From an uncultured Eubacteriales bacterium (GTDB lineage: Bacteria > Bacillota > Clostridia > Christensenellales > Aristaeellaceae): a stretch of 10,998 nucleotides of DNA. The DNA lies in NCBI GenBank assembly GCA_944353735.1, contig CALVPU010000174.1, positions 1-10,998 of the forward strand. The letters run 5' to 3'. The notes beneath the pieces were generated by a model, which saw only the letters and a program-made list of their open reading frames with translations, made no database searches and was not told the origin of the DNA. Below, piece after piece: positions 1-4,710 of this stretch (positions are counted from its first letter, which is position 1; every line of letters begins with the position of its first letter). The position numbers were made by a program, and so were the translations under genes.

Positions 1-30
1 TTTCGTCTCATTAAAGTCATCTTTCGGTAA
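1..30 (+). CDS. Possible 3' tail of an upstream gene (partial)
   Basis: The first frame is open from the window edge to a TAA at 28-30 and reads FRLIKVIFR. That is a basic, amphipathic stretch. In Firmicutes the gene just before divIC is often the sporulation gene yabQ, so a C-terminal tail is plausible here. Nine codons cannot prove coding or identity. The 63 bases between this stop and the next start hold no other feature I can support. Confidence 0.25.
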   Translation, partial: FRLIKVIFR

Positions 31-93
31 AGGGATTTGCGCCCGCGGCGTCGAAATCAAGCGACAGAAATCTTGACGTCGGGAGGGATCTGC

Positions 94-369
94 ATGCGCC
101 TGAGAATCCGACCGCGCTTTTGCCGCATCGTTATCGCCGTGATGGTCGTCGCCTTCGGCGTCAGCTATGTCGCGTCGCGGCAGAGTCTGGTCGCGGCGGA
201 GCGCGAGCTCGCCGAGGTCAACGCCCGCCGCCAGACCTTGCTCGACGAGGTCGAGGCGCTGAGCGCGGAGCTGGAATTTGCCCGCACGGACGAATACGTC
301 ATCCGCGTCGCGCGCGACGAGCTGGGGATGCTGATGCCCGGCGAAGTGCGCTATGTGCGCGCGGAGTAA
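94..369 (+). CDS. Septum formation initiator, DivIC/FtsB-like protein
   Basis: A 91-residue bitopic membrane protein of the DivIC/FtsB family. These proteins form a complex with FtsL and DivIB/FtsQ at the division site and help activate septal wall synthesis. A short basic cytoplasmic N-terminus (residues 1-9) is followed by one membrane segment (about 10-26), then a heptad-like coiled coil (about 29-63). The family C-terminal signature follows: D66-EYVIRVAR, LG and PGE (about 66-84). Length and domain order are as expected. The ATG at 94 is preferred because GGGAGG lies 7 bases upstream (81-86). An in-frame TTG at 37 has no such site and would add a 19-residue arginine-rich tail unlike the family. 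Whether this is DivIC or FtsB by name is a matter of convention. The gene ends at a strong hairpin and faces a convergent gene cluster. Confidence 0.9.
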   Translation: MRLRIRPRFCRIVIAVMVVAFGVSYVASRQSLVAAERELAEVNARRQTLLDEVEALSAELEFARTDEYVIRVARDELGMLMPGEVRYVRAE

Positions 370-389
370 ACCGACCCATCTGAACGCAC

Positions 390-428
390 AAAGCGCGCCG
401 TTCTCCGCCCGGGGAAACGGCGCGCTTT
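390..428 (+). terminator. Strong GC-rich hairpin after the divIC-like gene
   Basis: A perfect 13-bp inverted repeat (arms 390-402 and 416-428, AAAGCGCGCCGTT / AACGGCGCGCTTT) encloses a 13-base loop and starts 20 bases after the stop codon at 369. It is placed as a transcription terminator. The U-rich tail is only the TTT that ends the right arm. Termination may therefore be incomplete or bidirectional, because the left arm gives AAA/TTT symmetry on both strands. Confidence 0.65.
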
Positions 429-513
429 GGCGCGGAAGGGTGCGCGGTTGTCGATTCCCGCCGGTGCGCGGGGAAGCCGCGCCGGCAGCGGAGTGTTGCG
501 GCGGCGCCCGCAC

Positions 514-546
514 AGCGGTTTCCGGCGCAGCGCGCGTTCCGGCGAG
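514..546. repeat. 33-base direct repeat, copy 1
   Basis: This copy begins AGCGGTTTCCGGC and ends GCGCGCGTTCCGGCGAG. It matches 581-613 at 32 of 33 positions; the one difference is G at 527 against A at 594. The 8-mer TTCCGGCG occurs twice inside this copy. The copies start 67 bases apart, which is not a multiple of three, so the repeat cannot be a repeated peptide. Confidence 0.85.
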
Positions 547-580
547 AGTCAAGCGCGCGGATTATTCGGGTTGGGATACC

Positions 581-613
581 AGCGGTTTCCGGCACAGCGC
601 GCGTTCCGGCGAG
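581..613. repeat. 33-base direct repeat, copy 2
   Basis: Second copy of the repeat at 514-546, with one mismatch and 34 bases between the copies. The high identity of two copies in non-coding DNA suggests either a recent local duplication or two members of a dispersed family. Two copies do not make a CRISPR array. Confidence 0.85.
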
Positions 614-812
614 GAGGAGGGTGCCTCTGCCGGCAAGGCTCAGGGCGCTTCAGCGCGCGGGCAAAGCCTACCGCCGGGGAATTATCCTGCCGATTCAGAG
701 AGCAGCGGCGGTTTTCGCTTCATTTGTCAGATGCGCGCGCTTCACCAGCGGAGGGTTTTTCCGGCGCTCTGCCCGCCCGCTTTGCCGCCATCCGGAAAGC
801 ACTTCCGCTGCA

Positions 813-1358
813 TTAAAATGCGCATGCGGTCTGGAATTCGCGACCGCATGCGCTGTAAATCTCGATGTACAATTCCCTCATTGCCTGCGCTCTGAACATT
901 ATTGCGGCGCTCGCGGCATTCGGGAAATCCGCTGGACGGGAACGCACGAACAGATTCAGATTTGTGCAGGTATGGCGGTTTCCGCTGGGGTCGACCAACT
1001 TCCACGTCTTGGCATTTAGGTTGGTTTCAAAGCGGCCTGCAAGCGGTGACTTTTTTATGCCTTCATGCGCTTTTGCCACCGAAGCGCGCATTTCTTCAAT
1101 ATGTTCGCGCGCATACGCCTTGCGCATTTGCGCAAATTGTTCGGTCGCCGCGCGATATTTCCCTGTCCGCGACGCGCCGCCAGCAGCGCCCCGACAATCC
1201 GGACAATATCGGCTATTGGTCCCAGCGCGCGCAATATATTCCCTGCCGCAGGTTTCGCAAACCGCGCACACCTTGTTGCAACAGTTTGCGCATTTTATTT
1301 GACGAGAGTATATGGTTTCAAATGTTCGACCGCATACGCTGCAAATCTTGGTGTACAT
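813..1358 (-). CDS. Cysteine-rich double zinc-ribbon protein of unknown function
   Basis: A 181-residue protein. The N-terminal third carries two CxxC...CxxC sets: C6-C9 with C23-C26, and C34-C37 with C52-C55. This is the pattern of two zinc-ribbon or treble-clef knuckles. A charged helical linker follows (about 65-105), then a segment with W119, a DPSGN turn and NLNLFVRS (about 109-141). That segment resembles a short motif I associate with phage-type proteins, but I cannot name its family. The ATG at 1358 is chosen because GGAG lies 7 bases upstream; the ATG at 1364 is only 1 base from it. The last 20 residues (YIEIYSACGREFQT) echo residues 2-15 (YTKICSVCGRTFET), with the first Cys lost and no partner knuckle. 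The 3' end may therefore be a rearranged or truncated copy. It lies 26 bases after the 128-residue gene and is probably co-transcribed. A nucleic-acid-binding role is only inference. Confidence 0.7.
   Translation of the reverse strand: MYTKICSVCGRTFETIYSRQIKCANCCNKVCAVCETCGREYIARAGTNSRYCPDCRGAAGGASRTGKYRAATEQFAQMRKAYAREHIEEMRASVAKAHEGIKKSPLAGRFETNLNAKTWKLVDPSGNRHTCTNLNLFVRSRPADFPNAASAAIMFRAQAMRELYIEIYSACGREFQTACAF
815..853 (-). terminator. Hairpin at the 3' end of the zinc-ribbon gene
   Basis: A perfect 12-bp inverted repeat (arms 820-831 and 842-853, GCGCATGCGGTC / GACCGCATGCGC) has a 10-base loop. On the minus strand it is followed by ATTTT and then the stop codon of the zinc-ribbon gene. 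The hairpin is thus inside the coding frame and the stop codon lies in the short T tract. The T tract is weak (four T), so termination efficiency is uncertain. Confidence 0.5.
842..871. repeat. 30-base direct repeat at the 3' end of the zinc-ribbon gene
   Basis: This segment matches 1328-1357, at the start of the same gene, at 26 of 30 positions; all four differences are transitions. The copies start 486 bases apart. The match extends more weakly into the hairpin. At protein level it gives the C-terminal echo of the N-terminal zinc knuckle. Confidence 0.8.
1328..1357. repeat. 30-base direct repeat at the 5' end of the zinc-ribbon gene
   Basis: Partner of 842-871. It encodes residues 1-10 of the zinc-ribbon protein, up to the first CxxC, and so looks like the original from which the degraded 3' copy derives. 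The direction of copying is inference, based on the intact CxxC here and the missing first Cys in the other copy. Confidence 0.8.
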
Positions 1359-1384
1359 ACTCATGCTCCATCTATGTATGGATG

Positions 1385-1771
1385 CTAGATGCCCATCTTT
1401 GTTGCGCCTTCGATTCTTTCTAAACAATGTTTTCTGAGACGATCAAGACATACTTGGGTTCGCTCATCTTCTTCGGAAAAAACGCCTTTTGCTTTGCGCG
1501 CATCAAGATCTTTTTGGTCTCTTTCAACACTTATCAAAACCATTTCCAGCTTTTCCTTCTGCCGCTTCTGCCTCTGTTTCACCAATTCAGGATTCTTTTC
1601 CTCCCACGTAAACAGTATTTCATCGTTTCTCGGATCAGACCAATCCGACATAATCGTCCGATACGGATGTTCCCGCCGCATCCGCTCCGCTTCCACCTTG
1701 GCATAGGAGCGATCCATCTGTTCCTTGATCAGCCTGTATGCCACGTAGAACACGCCGAGCCAACTCATCAT
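1385..1771 (-). CDS. Charged hypothetical protein with a short hydrophobic N-terminus
   Basis: A 128-residue protein that I do not recognise. Residues 2-15 (MSWLGVFYVAYRLI) are hydrophobic, long enough for a membrane anchor or a weak uncleaved signal. The rest is highly charged, with predicted helical or coiled-coil stretches at about 61-95 (rich in K, Q, R, E) and 104-122. An aromatic, acidic patch lies at 44-58 (DWSDPRND, FTWEE). The start at 1771 is supported by GGGGAGGG 7 bases upstream; a second ATG follows directly. It has its own candidate promoter at 1804-1834 and is followed 26 bases later by the zinc-ribbon gene, so the two probably form an operon. The DNA is visibly AT-richer than the flanking operons: the line 1501-1560 is 35% GC. 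No function is assigned. Confidence 0.7.
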   Translation of the reverse strand: MMSWLGVFYVAYRLIKEQMDRSYAKVEAERMRREHPYRTIMSDWSDPRNDEILFTWEEKNPELVKQRQKRQKEKLEMVLISVERDQKDLDARKAKGVFSEEDERTQVCLDRLRKHCLERIEGATKMGI

Positions 1772-1792
1772 TTGGATTCCCTCCCCTTCTCA

Positions 1793-1813
1793 TGTTTACG
1801 TCAATTATAAACA
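1793..1813 (-). promoter_or_regulatory. Candidate operator overlapping a -10 element
   Basis: The inverted repeat TGTTTA-N9-TAAACA (arms 1793-1798 and 1808-1813) covers a perfect minus-strand TATAAT at 1809-1804. Its 21-base span and position on the -10 fit a repressor binding site. It lies 22 bases upstream of the start of the 128-residue gene. A chance palindrome in AT-rich DNA cannot be excluded. Confidence 0.35.
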
Positions 1814-1834
1814 GCTTCACCTGAATGTCTGCAA
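1804..1834 (-). promoter_or_regulatory. Candidate promoter of the 128-residue and zinc-ribbon genes
   Basis: On the minus strand a perfect TATAAT lies at 1809-1804. A weak -35, TTGCAG, lies at 1834-1829 with a 19-base spacer, longer than the usual 17. The predicted start is near 1797, leaving a leader of about 25 bases that contains the GGGGAGGG ribosome binding site. The promoter lies in the 75-base gap after DUF2442, so the last two genes of the block could be expressed separately from the DUF pair. Confidence 0.45.
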
Positions 1835-1846
1835 AACGGCCCGAGT

Positions 1847-2098
1847 TCATGCTTTCGCCTCGTGCCCATATTCATAAATCGCATCACTGGGCAGGTCGAT
1901 TTCGTCATCCCAATAAACACAAGTTCTGGATGAATCCAACTGCACCTGCTGAAACAAACCGGGCACCTGTTGCAGCAAAGAATACCCAGGAAGATTCATA
2001 TCCTCCTTGACGTCATACAAAACCCGCCTGCCGTCGTCGAAGTCAACGCGCAGACAATAGTCCGGCATGGGCTGAACGCTGCGAATTCTTTGAATCAT
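1847..2098 (-). CDS. DUF2442 domain protein
   Basis: An 83-residue protein that is nearly all DUF2442 domain. The marks are V-x-P-x-PDY-x-L-x-VDFDDG (about 8-23), a VLYDVKED strand and turn (26-33), a conserved P-G-LFQQV (about 45-52) and a C-terminal VYWDDEIDLPSDAIYEYG (61-78). The molecular function of the family is not established as far as I know. Members are small and often sit beside a DUF4160 gene, as here. The ATG at 2098 is chosen because GGGGTGG (2110-2104) lies 5 bases upstream. An in-frame GTG at 2107 sits on that site itself and is less likely. The gap to the DUF4160 stop codon is 12 bases with this start, which implies one transcript and perhaps coupled translation. A role as antitoxin or partner of the DUF4160 protein is inference. 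Confidence 0.82.
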   Translation of the reverse strand: MIQRIRSVQPMPDYCLRVDFDDGRRVLYDVKEDMNLPGYSLLQQVPGLFQQVQLDSSRTCVYWDDEIDLPSDAIYEYGHEAKA

Positions 2099-2110
2099 CC
2101 TGTCCACCCC

Positions 2111-2365
2111 CTATTCCAGCGGCGGCAATTTCCAAATCCTTTGCGCGTCCCACATACTTTGCAGGTCGGTTTGGTGCATGGAAAGCCATTCTCGCACAAG
2201 ATCTTGCGCTTTCCTTGGCAAGTCGCCCTGCATCATTTCCATGGACTTTATGTTAAATTCACCCATATATTCTCCATAAAGCGCGTGAATGTGGCTGGGC
2301 TCATGCTCTTTGGGCTTAAAGAACATCTTGATGACAATCCCATAAAAGCGACTGATTTCCGGCAT
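2111..2365 (-). CDS. DUF4160 domain protein
   Basis: An 84-residue protein that is a complete DUF4160 domain. It begins MPEISRFYGIVIKMFF and has the histidine-rich signature H21-x-P23-x-H25-I-H27-A-x-Y30-GEY (21-33), then LPRKAQDLVREW (49-60). The His cluster could bind metal or act in catalysis, but I know of no proven function. The same frame stays open far upstream, into the antisense of the esterase gene; that extension is not coding. The start at 2365 fits the family N-terminus and has GGAGGAG (2381-2375) 9 bases upstream. The ATGs at 2374 and 2383 lack usable sites. It is first in the AT-rich block and directly precedes DUF2442, its usual neighbour. The pair is a toxin-antitoxin-like candidate by arrangement only. 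Confidence 0.85.
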   Translation of the reverse strand: MPEISRFYGIVIKMFFKPKEHEPSHIHALYGEYMGEFNIKSMEMMQGDLPRKAQDLVREWLSMHQTDLQSMWDAQRIWKLPPLE

Positions 2366-2456
2366 TAAATCCATCTCCTCCATTTCTATTTCGCGATTTC
2401 CACATGAAATTCCTGCAAATCGAGCGGAGAAAGGGAAATATTTTACCGACGGCGCC

Positions 2457-2491
2457 GCGCGCTTTCCGCCATTGAACTGCGGCTGGCGCGC
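2457..2491. other. Imperfect hairpin between the esterase and DUF4160 genes
   Basis: GCGCGC arms (2457-2462 and 2486-2491) enclose a 3-by-3 internal loop and an inner CCGC/GCGG stem (2466-2469 and 2479-2482). It begins 6 bases after the esterase stop on the minus strand. No T tract follows on that strand. It may separate the GC-rich operon from the AT-rich block, by partial termination or as a 3' end structure, but this is weak. Confidence 0.3.
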
Positions 2492-2496
2492 CTGTG

Positions 2497-3282
2497 TCAG
2501 CGACCGAAGCCCATGCGCTTGAGCCAGCCCTGACACAGCGGGACCCACTGGGCGACGTCGGGGTATTCCGGCGCGAGGCCGAGTCCGTGGGGACCGTCGG
2601 GGAAGATGTGCAGCTCGAAGGGCACGCCCTTGGCGGCGAGCGCGCCGGCGAGCAGCAGGCTGTTCTGCACCGGCACGCAGTCGTCGGCGGCGGTGTGCCA
2701 GATGAACGCCGGCGGCGTGTCGGCGGTGACGTTCAGCTCGATGGAGAAGCGGCGCAGGAACGCCGGATCGTCGGCGTTCGCGCCGAGCAGCTTCAGCCGC
2801 GAGCCGACGTGCGGATAGGCGTAGAGGCTCACCACTGGATAGCAGGGCACGAACACGTCCGGGCGCGACGACAGCCGCTCGATCGGGTCGTCGGCGTTCG
2901 GATCGCCGGGACCGTACATCGTCGCGGCGGAGCAGGTCAGGTGACCGCCGGCGGAGAAGCCGAGGATGCCGACCTTGCCGTAGCCCATCGCGCGCACCAC
3001 GCGGATGGCGCGCAGCGCGTCGGTCACCGGCGCGAGATAGTGGCACGGCGAGACGCGGTAATCCAGCACGTAGGCGGAGATGCCCGCCTCGTTGAGCATT
3101 TCGGCGATGGGATAGCCCTCGTGATCGGTGGCCTTCATCTCATAGCCGCCACCGGGGCAGACGACCATCGCGCAGGCGCTGTCCTCAACGCGGTATTCGG
3201 TCAGCGAAGGCTGCGCCTGTTCGGGCGATTCGGCGGTGTAGGGCGCGAGCGCGTCGCGCCAGAGGGGAATGAGCTTGTGCAT
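2497..3282 (-). CDS. Alpha/beta-hydrolase, acetylesterase/lipase-like
   Basis: A 261-residue cytoplasmic hydrolase of the alpha/beta fold, with no signal peptide, of the type annotated as acetyl xylan esterase or BD-FAE-like esterase. Seen in order: an oxyanion-hole CPGGGY (42-47); the DYRVSP strand (74-79); the nucleophile elbow GFSAGGH with Ser110; a WHTAADDCVP segment holding the acid (Asp200 or Asp201); and DGPHGLGL with catalytic His232. All triad elements are present, so it should be active. The likely reaction is removal of acetyl or other short acyl groups from a carbohydrate or small ester; the true substrate cannot be read. The start at 3282 has GAGGAGGT about 7 bases upstream. It follows the HAD gene by 27 bases and is probably the last gene of the leftward operon. 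Confidence 0.88.
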   Translation of the reverse strand: MHKLIPLWRDALAPYTAESPEQAQPSLTEYRVEDSACAMVVCPGGGYEMKATDHEGYPIAEMLNEAGISAYVLDYRVSPCHYLAPVTDALRAIRVVRAMGYGKVGILGFSAGGHLTCSAATMYGPGDPNADDPIERLSSRPDVFVPCYPVVSLYAYPHVGSRLKLLGANADDPAFLRRFSIELNVTADTPPAFIWHTAADDCVPVQNSLLLAGALAAKGVPFELHIFPDGPHGLGLAPEYPDVAQWVPLCQGWLKRMGFGR

Positions 3283-3309
3283 CTGGATTACCTCCTCGAA
3301 GGGTCTGCG

Positions 3310-4089
3310 TTACAGCAGCGGCACCATGTCGCTGAGCCTGCCGAACTTGAGGTCCGGCTGCGTGGAGGACTGGGCGAGCATCTCCTCGGTGGTCTCGCCC
3401 GACATGACGAGTATGGACAGCATGCCGCTGCGCCGACCGGTCTCGATGTCGGTGTACAGGCGGTCGCCGACCATCGCCAGCTCGTCAAGCCTGAGGCCCG
3501 TGCGGCGCAGCACCGCCTCGACGATGCCTGTATGCGGCTTGCCGACGATCAGGTCCGGACGGCGCCCCGTGGACGCCTCGATGAAGGCGATGATCGCGCC
3601 GATGTCGGGCATGAAGCCGGTCTCGGTCGGGCAGTTGAAGTCCGGATGGGTGGCGACATAGGGGAGACCGGCGCGCACGAAGTCGCACACGTCCCACATC
3701 TTTTGATAGGTCAGCGTCGTGTCGAAGCCGATGACGACGACTTCGGGATTTTTTTCGTCCACCGCGATGCCGGCCTCGGCGAACTCCGCCTTGAGATATT
3801 CGTTGCCCAGCACGAAGCAGCGCTTGCCGGGATACAGCTCGTTGAGCTTTTCGCAGGTCGCCTCGCCGGAGGTCATGACCTTGCTGCGGTCGATGTTCAG
3901 CCCCATCTTCGCCAGCTTCTGCACGTAGAAGTTGGCGTTGTGCGAGGAGTTGTTGGTCAGAAACATGAAGTCGCGCCCGGAGGAGACGACCTTGTCGATG
4001 AAGTCGAGCGAGCCGTCGATGAGTTGTCCGCCCAGATAGAAGGTCCCGTCCATGTCCAAGAGAAAGCACTTGACGTCTTTTAATTCCAT
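3310..4089 (-). CDS. HAD-IIA family phosphatase (NagD/YutF-like)
   Basis: A 259-residue HAD-superfamily hydrolase of subclass IIA. These enzymes dephosphorylate small phosphate esters such as sugar phosphates or nucleotides through an aspartyl-phosphate. Motif I is LLDMDGT with nucleophile Asp12 and acid/base Asp14. Motif II is FLTNNSS with Thr45. Motif III Lys184 lies in VGKPH. Motif IV is VGDRLYTDI with Asp209 and Asp214. The IIA cap lies between motifs II and III. Length is normal. The ATG at 4089 puts motif I near residue 12 as in relatives, with a modest AAAGG 4 bases upstream. Longer starts (TTG 4143, ATG 4110 or 4101) would add an unrelated tail. It follows xpt by 46 bases. The substrate is unknown; its place after xpt suggests, but does not show, a nucleotide-linked role. 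Confidence 0.88.
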   Translation of the reverse strand: MELKDVKCFLLDMDGTFYLGGQLIDGSLDFIDKVVSSGRDFMFLTNNSSHNANFYVQKLAKMGLNIDRSKVMTSGEATCEKLNELYPGKRCFVLGNEYLKAEFAEAGIAVDEKNPEVVVIGFDTTLTYQKMWDVCDFVRAGLPYVATHPDFNCPTETGFMPDIGAIIAFIEASTGRRPDLIVGKPHTGIVEAVLRRTGLRLDELAMVGDRLYTDIETGRRSGMLSILVMSGETTEEMLAQSSTQPDLKFGRLSDMVPLL

Positions 4090-4110
4090 TTTGCCTTTCA
4101 TCCTTTGCAT

Positions 4111-4140
4111 CGGCGCAGCAGATTGCGCGCCGTTTTTATT
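4111..4140 (+). terminator. Terminator-like hairpin reading on the plus strand, behind xpt
   Basis: CGGCGC (4111-4116) pairs with GCGCCG (4127-4132), with an inner GCA/TGC stem. On the plus strand this is followed by TTTTTATT (4133-4140). It thus has terminator form for transcription antisense to the operon. For the operon strand the T tract is on the wrong side, so read-through from xpt into the HAD gene is expected. It may instead be a stabilising 3' structure of xpt mRNA. Confidence 0.35.
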
Positions 4141-4705
4141 CAAATTCGATCTTGCCCGCCGACATGCGCCTGATCGGCGCGAGCACCTCGACGCGGTAGC
4201 CCGCCTCGCGCAGCCGGCTTGCGCCGGGTTGGAACATCTTGGCGATCACCGCGCCGACGCCGACGACCTTTGCGCCCGCCGGCTCGAGCAGCCGCAGCGC
4301 GCCGAACGCGGCCTCGCCGTTGGCGAGAAAATCGTCCACGATGAGGATGCGGTCGTCCGGGTGCACGAATTCGCACTTCAGCGTCAGCTTGTAGCGCGCA
4401 TTCTTGGTAAACGAGTACACGTCCGTCTGCAGGATGCCGTCCTGCAGCACGCGCGACGCCGACTTCTTGAGGATGACCATCGGCACCTTCAGCGCCAGCG
4501 CAGTCATCAGCGCCGGCGAGATGCCGGAGGACTCGATCGTCACCACGCGCGTGATGCCCTCGCCGTCGAACCGCCGGGCGAACTCCTCGCCCACGGCGCG
4601 CATCAGTTCCGGGTCGACCTGATGGTTCAAAAACGAGTCCACGAGCAGCACGCGGTCGTCCAGCGCGCGACCATCGGCGAGGATGCGCCGCCTGAGTTCT
4701 TCCAT
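4136..4705 (-). CDS. xpt: Xanthine phosphoribosyltransferase
   Basis: A 189-residue enzyme that converts xanthine and PRPP to XMP in purine salvage. It aligns by eye along its whole length with Bacillus subtilis Xpt: MEELRRRI at the start, VDSFLNHQVDP (22-32), VTIESSGISPA (55-65), VYSFTK (96-101), the PRPP-binding loop ILIVDDFLANGEA (120-132) and FQPG (158-161). The usual length is about 190, so the gene is complete. The start at 4705 matches the family N-terminus. The ribosome binding site is weak (AAGGCGG within the end of the upstream gene). The gene starts 5 bases after the CNNM-like stop codon, so translation is probably coupled. In many Firmicutes xpt follows a purine riboswitch. Here there is no room for one, so control must come from the operon promoter. 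Confidence 0.95.
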   Translation of the reverse strand: MEELRRRILADGRALDDRVLLVDSFLNHQVDPELMRAVGEEFARRFDGEGITRVVTIESSGISPALMTALALKVPMVILKKSASRVLQDGILQTDVYSFTKNARYKLTLKCEFVHPDDRILIVDDFLANGEAAFGALRLLEPAGAKVVGVGAVIAKMFQPGASRLREAGYRVEVLAPIRRMSAGKIEFE

Positions 4706-4710
4706 CTTCG

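Larger units (their letters stand above)
429..812. other. Gene-free GC-rich stretch between convergent transcription units
   Basis: Several frames are open here on both strands, but they are arginine-, glycine- and serine-rich translations of GC-rich DNA. They lack ribosome binding sites and show no recognisable domain, so I do not call a gene. The stretch holds a 33-base imperfect direct repeat (514-546 and 581-613). A weaker echo near 745-766 begins with CCAGCGG and ends with TTCCGGCG. It lies between the terminator of the divIC-like gene and the end of the leftward zinc-ribbon gene. Confidence 0.6.

Noticed and set aside
514..613. CRISPR array
   Set aside because: There are only two repeat copies, they contain internal direct repeats, and no cas gene or further repeat-spacer unit is present.
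353..895. Long open frames across the gene-free stretch after the divIC-like gene
   Set aside because: They have no ribosome binding site, no domain, and R/G/S-rich composition. They run through a terminator hairpin, and two repeats out of phase with each other argue against coding.
902..1423. Plus-strand open frames of 107-173 codons over the zinc-ribbon gene
   Set aside because: The minus-strand frame has the paired CxxC knuckles, a ribosome binding site and operon context. The plus frames have none of these.
813..2365. Insertion sequence or prophage carrying the AT-rich block
   Set aside because: No transposase, integrase, terminal inverted repeats or target-site duplication could be found. 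Foreign origin rests only on composition and gene content.
2366..3046. N-terminal extension of the DUF4160 gene
   Set aside because: The frame is open upstream, but the extension overlaps the esterase gene in another frame and is arginine-rich. The DUF4160 start at 2365 has a good ribosome binding site.
2494..4083. A 529-codon open frame on the plus strand
   Set aside because: It runs antisense across both the esterase and HAD genes, including the gap between them. Its composition is the same H/V/R/G/A-rich shadow type, and there is no ribosome binding site.
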